A stretch of 8,208 bases of DNA, from contig LJUD01000154.1 in assembly GCA_001304035.1 (NCBI GenBank), positions 1-8,208 of the forward strand, read 5' to 3'. Both the position numbers and the translations under genes were made by a program. This document shows, piece by piece, positions 6,760-8,208 of the stretch (position 1 is the stretch's first letter; every line of letters begins with the position of its first letter). A model generated the notes under the pieces. It ran no database searches and was not told the origin of the DNA. It worked only from the letters and a program-made list of their open reading frames with translations. Source of the stretch: a bacterium SM23_31 (GTDB lineage Bacteria > SM23-31).

Positions 6760-6924
6760 TTACCTGGTCTCTTTATGAACAGTGTGAGTACGACAAAATT
6801 TACAGTATCTTTTATGTTCTACCCGTTCAGCATGAAGCTTTTTATTTTTTGTCGTGGTATAATTTCTCTGTTTACAGACCGTACAGGCTAACGTAATAAT
6901 CTCTCGTTTTTTCTTTTCAGCCAC
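6760..6924 (-). CDS. rpmG: 50S ribosomal protein L33, zinc-binding form
   Basis: Small large-subunit protein near the E site. Reading from the GTG at 6924 gives 54 residues, starting MAEKKKREIITLACTVCKQR and ending THTVHKETR. The four zinc ligands C14, C17, C41 and C44 (CTVC and CKFC) mark the C+ zinc-ribbon form, so this is not the zinc-free paralogue. The GTG start is supported by GGTGAG 8 nt upstream and by the family N-terminus. It lies 85 nt after tuf and ends 9 nt before the tRNA. The spacer to tuf is AT-rich, with no convincing terminator, so readthrough from tuf is likely. Confidence 0.97.
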   Translation of the reverse strand: MAEKKKREIITLACTVCKQRNYTTTKNKKLHAERVEHKRYCKFCRTHTVHKETR

Positions 6925-6932
6925 AGGTTATT

Positions 6933-6938
6933 CTCACC
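6933..6938 (-). promoter_or_regulatory. Ribosome binding site of rpmG
   Basis: GGTGAG on the minus strand, 8 nt before the GTG start of rpmG. It supports the non-ATG start of this short gene. Confidence 0.7.
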
Positions 6939-7009
6939 AAATATTCACTCATCTATATAAAACAAATCACATTTTTTTCATGATTGTTATCGTAATTTTA
7001 TAAATGCCG

Positions 7010-8201
7010 TTATTCCACGATATCTGTGACGACGCCTGCGCCGACGGTTCTACCGCCTTCACGAATGGCGAACCGGAGTTCTTTCTCCATTGCTATCGGT
7101 GTTATCAGCTCTACCGACAACTTAACATCATCTCCCGGCATTACCATCTCTACTCCCTCAGGGAGCGTCGCTACACCCGTTACGTCCGTCGTCCTAAAAT
7201 AAAACTGCGGCCGAAAACGGCGTATGACGACCGCCTTCTTCCTTCGTCAATACATATACCTGACCCTTAAACTTCGTATGCGGCGTAATACTGCCTGGCG
7301 CCGCTACCACCATCCCGCGCTCCAATGCTTCCTTCTCTACTCCGCGAAGCAATAATCCCACATTATCTCCTGCTTCTCCCCTGTCGAGTATCTTCCGAAA
7401 CATCTCTACTCCGGTCACCACCGTCTTCCGCTTCGCTCCCAATCCTACCACCTCTACCTCATCATTTACATTAATCACACCACGCTCAATCCGACCCGTG
7501 CCTACCGTCCCGCGTCCCGTTATACTAAATACATCCTCCACAGGCATCAAAAACGGCTTGTCTATATCACGCTGCGGCGTCGGTATGTACTCGTCTACTG
7601 CCTTCAATAACTCCAATACGCTCTCATACTTCGGACTGTCCTTCTCACCCGCAACAGCCGCATTCATCGCCTCCAACGCACTCCCGCGTATTATCGGTAT
7701 CTCATCACCGGGAAACTCGTACAAATCCAGTAACTCCCTGAGCTCCAACTCCACTAACTCCAATAACTCAGGATCATCTACCTGATCTACCTTGTTCAAA
7801 TATACTACTATGTACGGAACCCCTACCTGACGAGCAAGCAATATGTGCTCCCGAGTCTGCGGCATCGGCCCATCCGCAGCTGATACCACCAGTATCGCTC
7901 CATCCATCTGAGCCGCTCCCGTAATCATGTTCTTTACATAATCAGCATGCCCAGGACAATCAACATGCGCATAATGACGATTCTCCGTCTCATACTCAAC
8001 ATGAGCCGTCGCTATCGTTAATCCACGCTCCCGCTCCTCAGGTGCATTGTCTATCGAGTCAAACGTGCGTACATCCGCCAATCCGCGATGACTCAATATC
8101 ATCGTTATCGCCGCCGTTAACGTCGTCTTCCCGTGATCTACATGCCCTATTGTACCAACGTTAACATGCGGCTTCGTGCGCTGAAACTTCTCCTTCGCCA
8201 T
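7010..8201 (-). pseudogene. tuf: Elongation factor Tu, frameshifted in domain 3
   Basis: EF-Tu carries aminoacyl-tRNA to the ribosomal A site as a GTPase. The GTPase domain is intact: GHVDHGKT (19-26), T62 of switch I, DCPGH (81-85), NKVD (136-139) and SAL (174-176). Domain 2 is complete. In domain 3, GGRHTPF (323-329) is followed by SAAVLF and a stop at 7194-7196, giving 335 residues. Directly after the break, another frame continues RPQFYFRTTDVTG and runs 67 residues to VVTDIVE and a TAA at 7010. The family has F-N/K-G-Y at this spot, so 11 nt are missing near 7213-7218. Restoring them gives exactly 400 residues, the normal length. Either this copy is inactive with another tuf elsewhere (two copies are common), or it is a sequencing or assembly error. 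Codon use is strikingly unlike the neighbours. The ATG is 7 nt from the window end, so its ribosome site is not visible. Confidence 0.95.
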
Positions 8202-8208
8202 TTGTTAC

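Noticed and set aside
6925..7009. Terminator or promoter between tuf and rpmG
   Set aside because: Only a 5-bp AATCA/TGATT stem with a 10-nt A-rich loop and no T-tract was found, and no good -35/-10 pair.
7194..7270. Programmed frameshift in tuf
   Set aside because: About 11 nt of conserved coding sequence (F-x-G-Y) are missing, so a ribosomal shift would not restore a normal EF-Tu. No slippery site of the known kind is seen.

Overview
The window is a bacterial chromosome segment with all genes on the minus strand. Read in transcription order (high to low coordinate) it is tuf, rpmG, tRNA-Trp, secE, nusG, rplK, rplA, rplJ, rplL, rpoB. This is the classic translation/transcription housekeeping cluster. 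Gene order and protein style (EF-Tu beginning MAKEKFQRTKPHVNVGTIGH, tuf-rpmG-trnW-secE order, lysine-rich beta subunit) fit the FCB/Bacteroidota-Ignavibacteria-Marinimicrobia side of the tree. That placement is an inference from memory of the families, not a search. Base composition is moderately AT-rich.

Layout: 8201-7010 holds tuf, broken by an apparent 11-nt deletion in domain 3. 6924-6760 is rpmG with a GTG start, 6750-6677 is tRNA-Trp(CCA), and 6649-6464 is secE. 6460-5594 is nusG with an unusual N-terminal extension of about 113 residues. 5591-5169 is rplK, 5153-4455 rplA, 4440-3814 rplJ with an acidic C-terminal tail, and 3689-3303 rplL with a GTG start. 3203 to the window edge is rpoB (first 1067 codons, uninterrupted, 3' end outside). 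Gaps from secE to rplJ are only 2 to 15 nt. The two longer spacers, rplJ-rplL (124 nt) and rplL-rpoB (99 nt), hold possible RNA structures. No gene-free stretch exceeds 300 bases, and I found no mobile element, CRISPR array or credible plus-strand gene.

How they work together: EF-Tu delivers aminoacyl-tRNA to the ribosome. L33, L11, L1, L10 and L7/L12 are large-subunit proteins, the last two forming the stalk that recruits EF-Tu. SecE is a core part of the protein-export channel. NusG binds RNA polymerase, whose beta subunit is rpoB, and can link it to the ribosome.

Most worth a second look: (1) the NusG N-terminal extension, with an in-frame GTG that would yield a normal 180-residue NusG; (2) the tuf frameshift, together with codon use unlike the neighbours that changes near the 3' end; (3) an 11-bp hairpin between rplL and rpoB that closes fully only as minus-strand RNA.
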